The position numbers and the translations under genes are program-made. A stretch of 6,096 bases of DNA from assembly GCA_900551355.1 (NCBI GenBank), contig URVR01000105.1, positions 1-6,096 on the forward strand, given 5' to 3'. Origin of the DNA: an uncultured Eubacteriales bacterium (GTDB taxonomy: Bacteria > Bacillota > Clostridia > Oscillospirales > Oscillospiraceae). The notes beneath the pieces were generated by a model. That model saw nothing but the letters and a program-made list of their open reading frames with translations, was not told where the DNA came from and made no database searches. The stretch's first letter is position 1. Each line of letters begins with the position of its first letter. Below, piece by piece: positions 6,061 to 6,096 of the stretch.

Positions 6061-6096
6061 CTGTCTCTTATACACATCTCCGAGCCCACGAGACGT
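6061..6096 (+). other. Illumina Nextera i7-side adapter (non-biological)
   Basis: Positions 6061-6079 (CTGTCTCTTATACACATCT) are the Tn5 mosaic end. Positions 6080-6094 (CCGAGCCCACGAGAC) are the Read 2 adapter, and the last two bases (GT) would begin the i7 index. Genomic sequence stops at 6060. On the minus strand the adapter encodes the well-known contaminant peptide MGSEMCIRDR in the potCD frame (the last Arg codon borrows one genomic base) and MYKRQ in another frame. Confidence 0.98.

Overview
The window is a 6.1 kb assembled contig of about 6.0 kb of genuine bacterial DNA (50-6060). It is bounded on both sides by untrimmed Illumina Nextera/Tn5 adapter (1-49 and 6061-6096). The insert is GC-rich, and every gene lies on the minus strand. 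Strong GGAGG-type ribosome binding sites, Bacillota-type HolA, RNase M5 and ComEC proteins and a PotC-PotD fusion suggest a high-GC member of the Clostridia. An Oscillospirales/Oscillospiraceae gut bacterium is my best guess; this is inferred from gene content and style, and no rRNA is present to settle it.

Read along the minus strand (right to left), the first transcription unit is (i) a polyamine ABC transporter gene cut off at its 5' end by the right adapter, with a PotC permease fused in frame to a PotD substrate-binding protein (4299-6060), then (ii) a small hotdog-fold thioesterase of the FlK-like family (3884-4285). The thioesterase ribosome binding site overlaps the potCD stop codon. 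The unit ends at a perfect 19-bp-arm intrinsic terminator (3833-3875).

Six bases past that hairpin begins a clear sigma-A-type promoter (-35 TTGCGG, 17-bp spacer, extended -10 TGGTACAAT; 3798-3826). It drives a tightly packed second operon: comEC (DNA-uptake channel, 1481-3757), holA (DNA polymerase III delta subunit, 430-1479) and rnmV (RNase M5, the 5S rRNA maturase, 50-433). rnmV is cut off at its 3' end by the left adapter. The comEC-holA gap is 1 nt and holA-rnmV overlap by 4 nt (ATGA), so translational coupling is likely.

This is mostly ordinary core-genome content. The points that repay attention are the adapter-encoded false peptides at both contig ends, the PotC-PotD fusion with a His-rich linker and altered ligand-pocket positions, the thioesterase coupled to a polyamine transporter, the operon placing rnmV behind holA, and the very compact terminator-promoter junction. 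I found no convincing new system, mobile element, CRISPR array or RNA gene.
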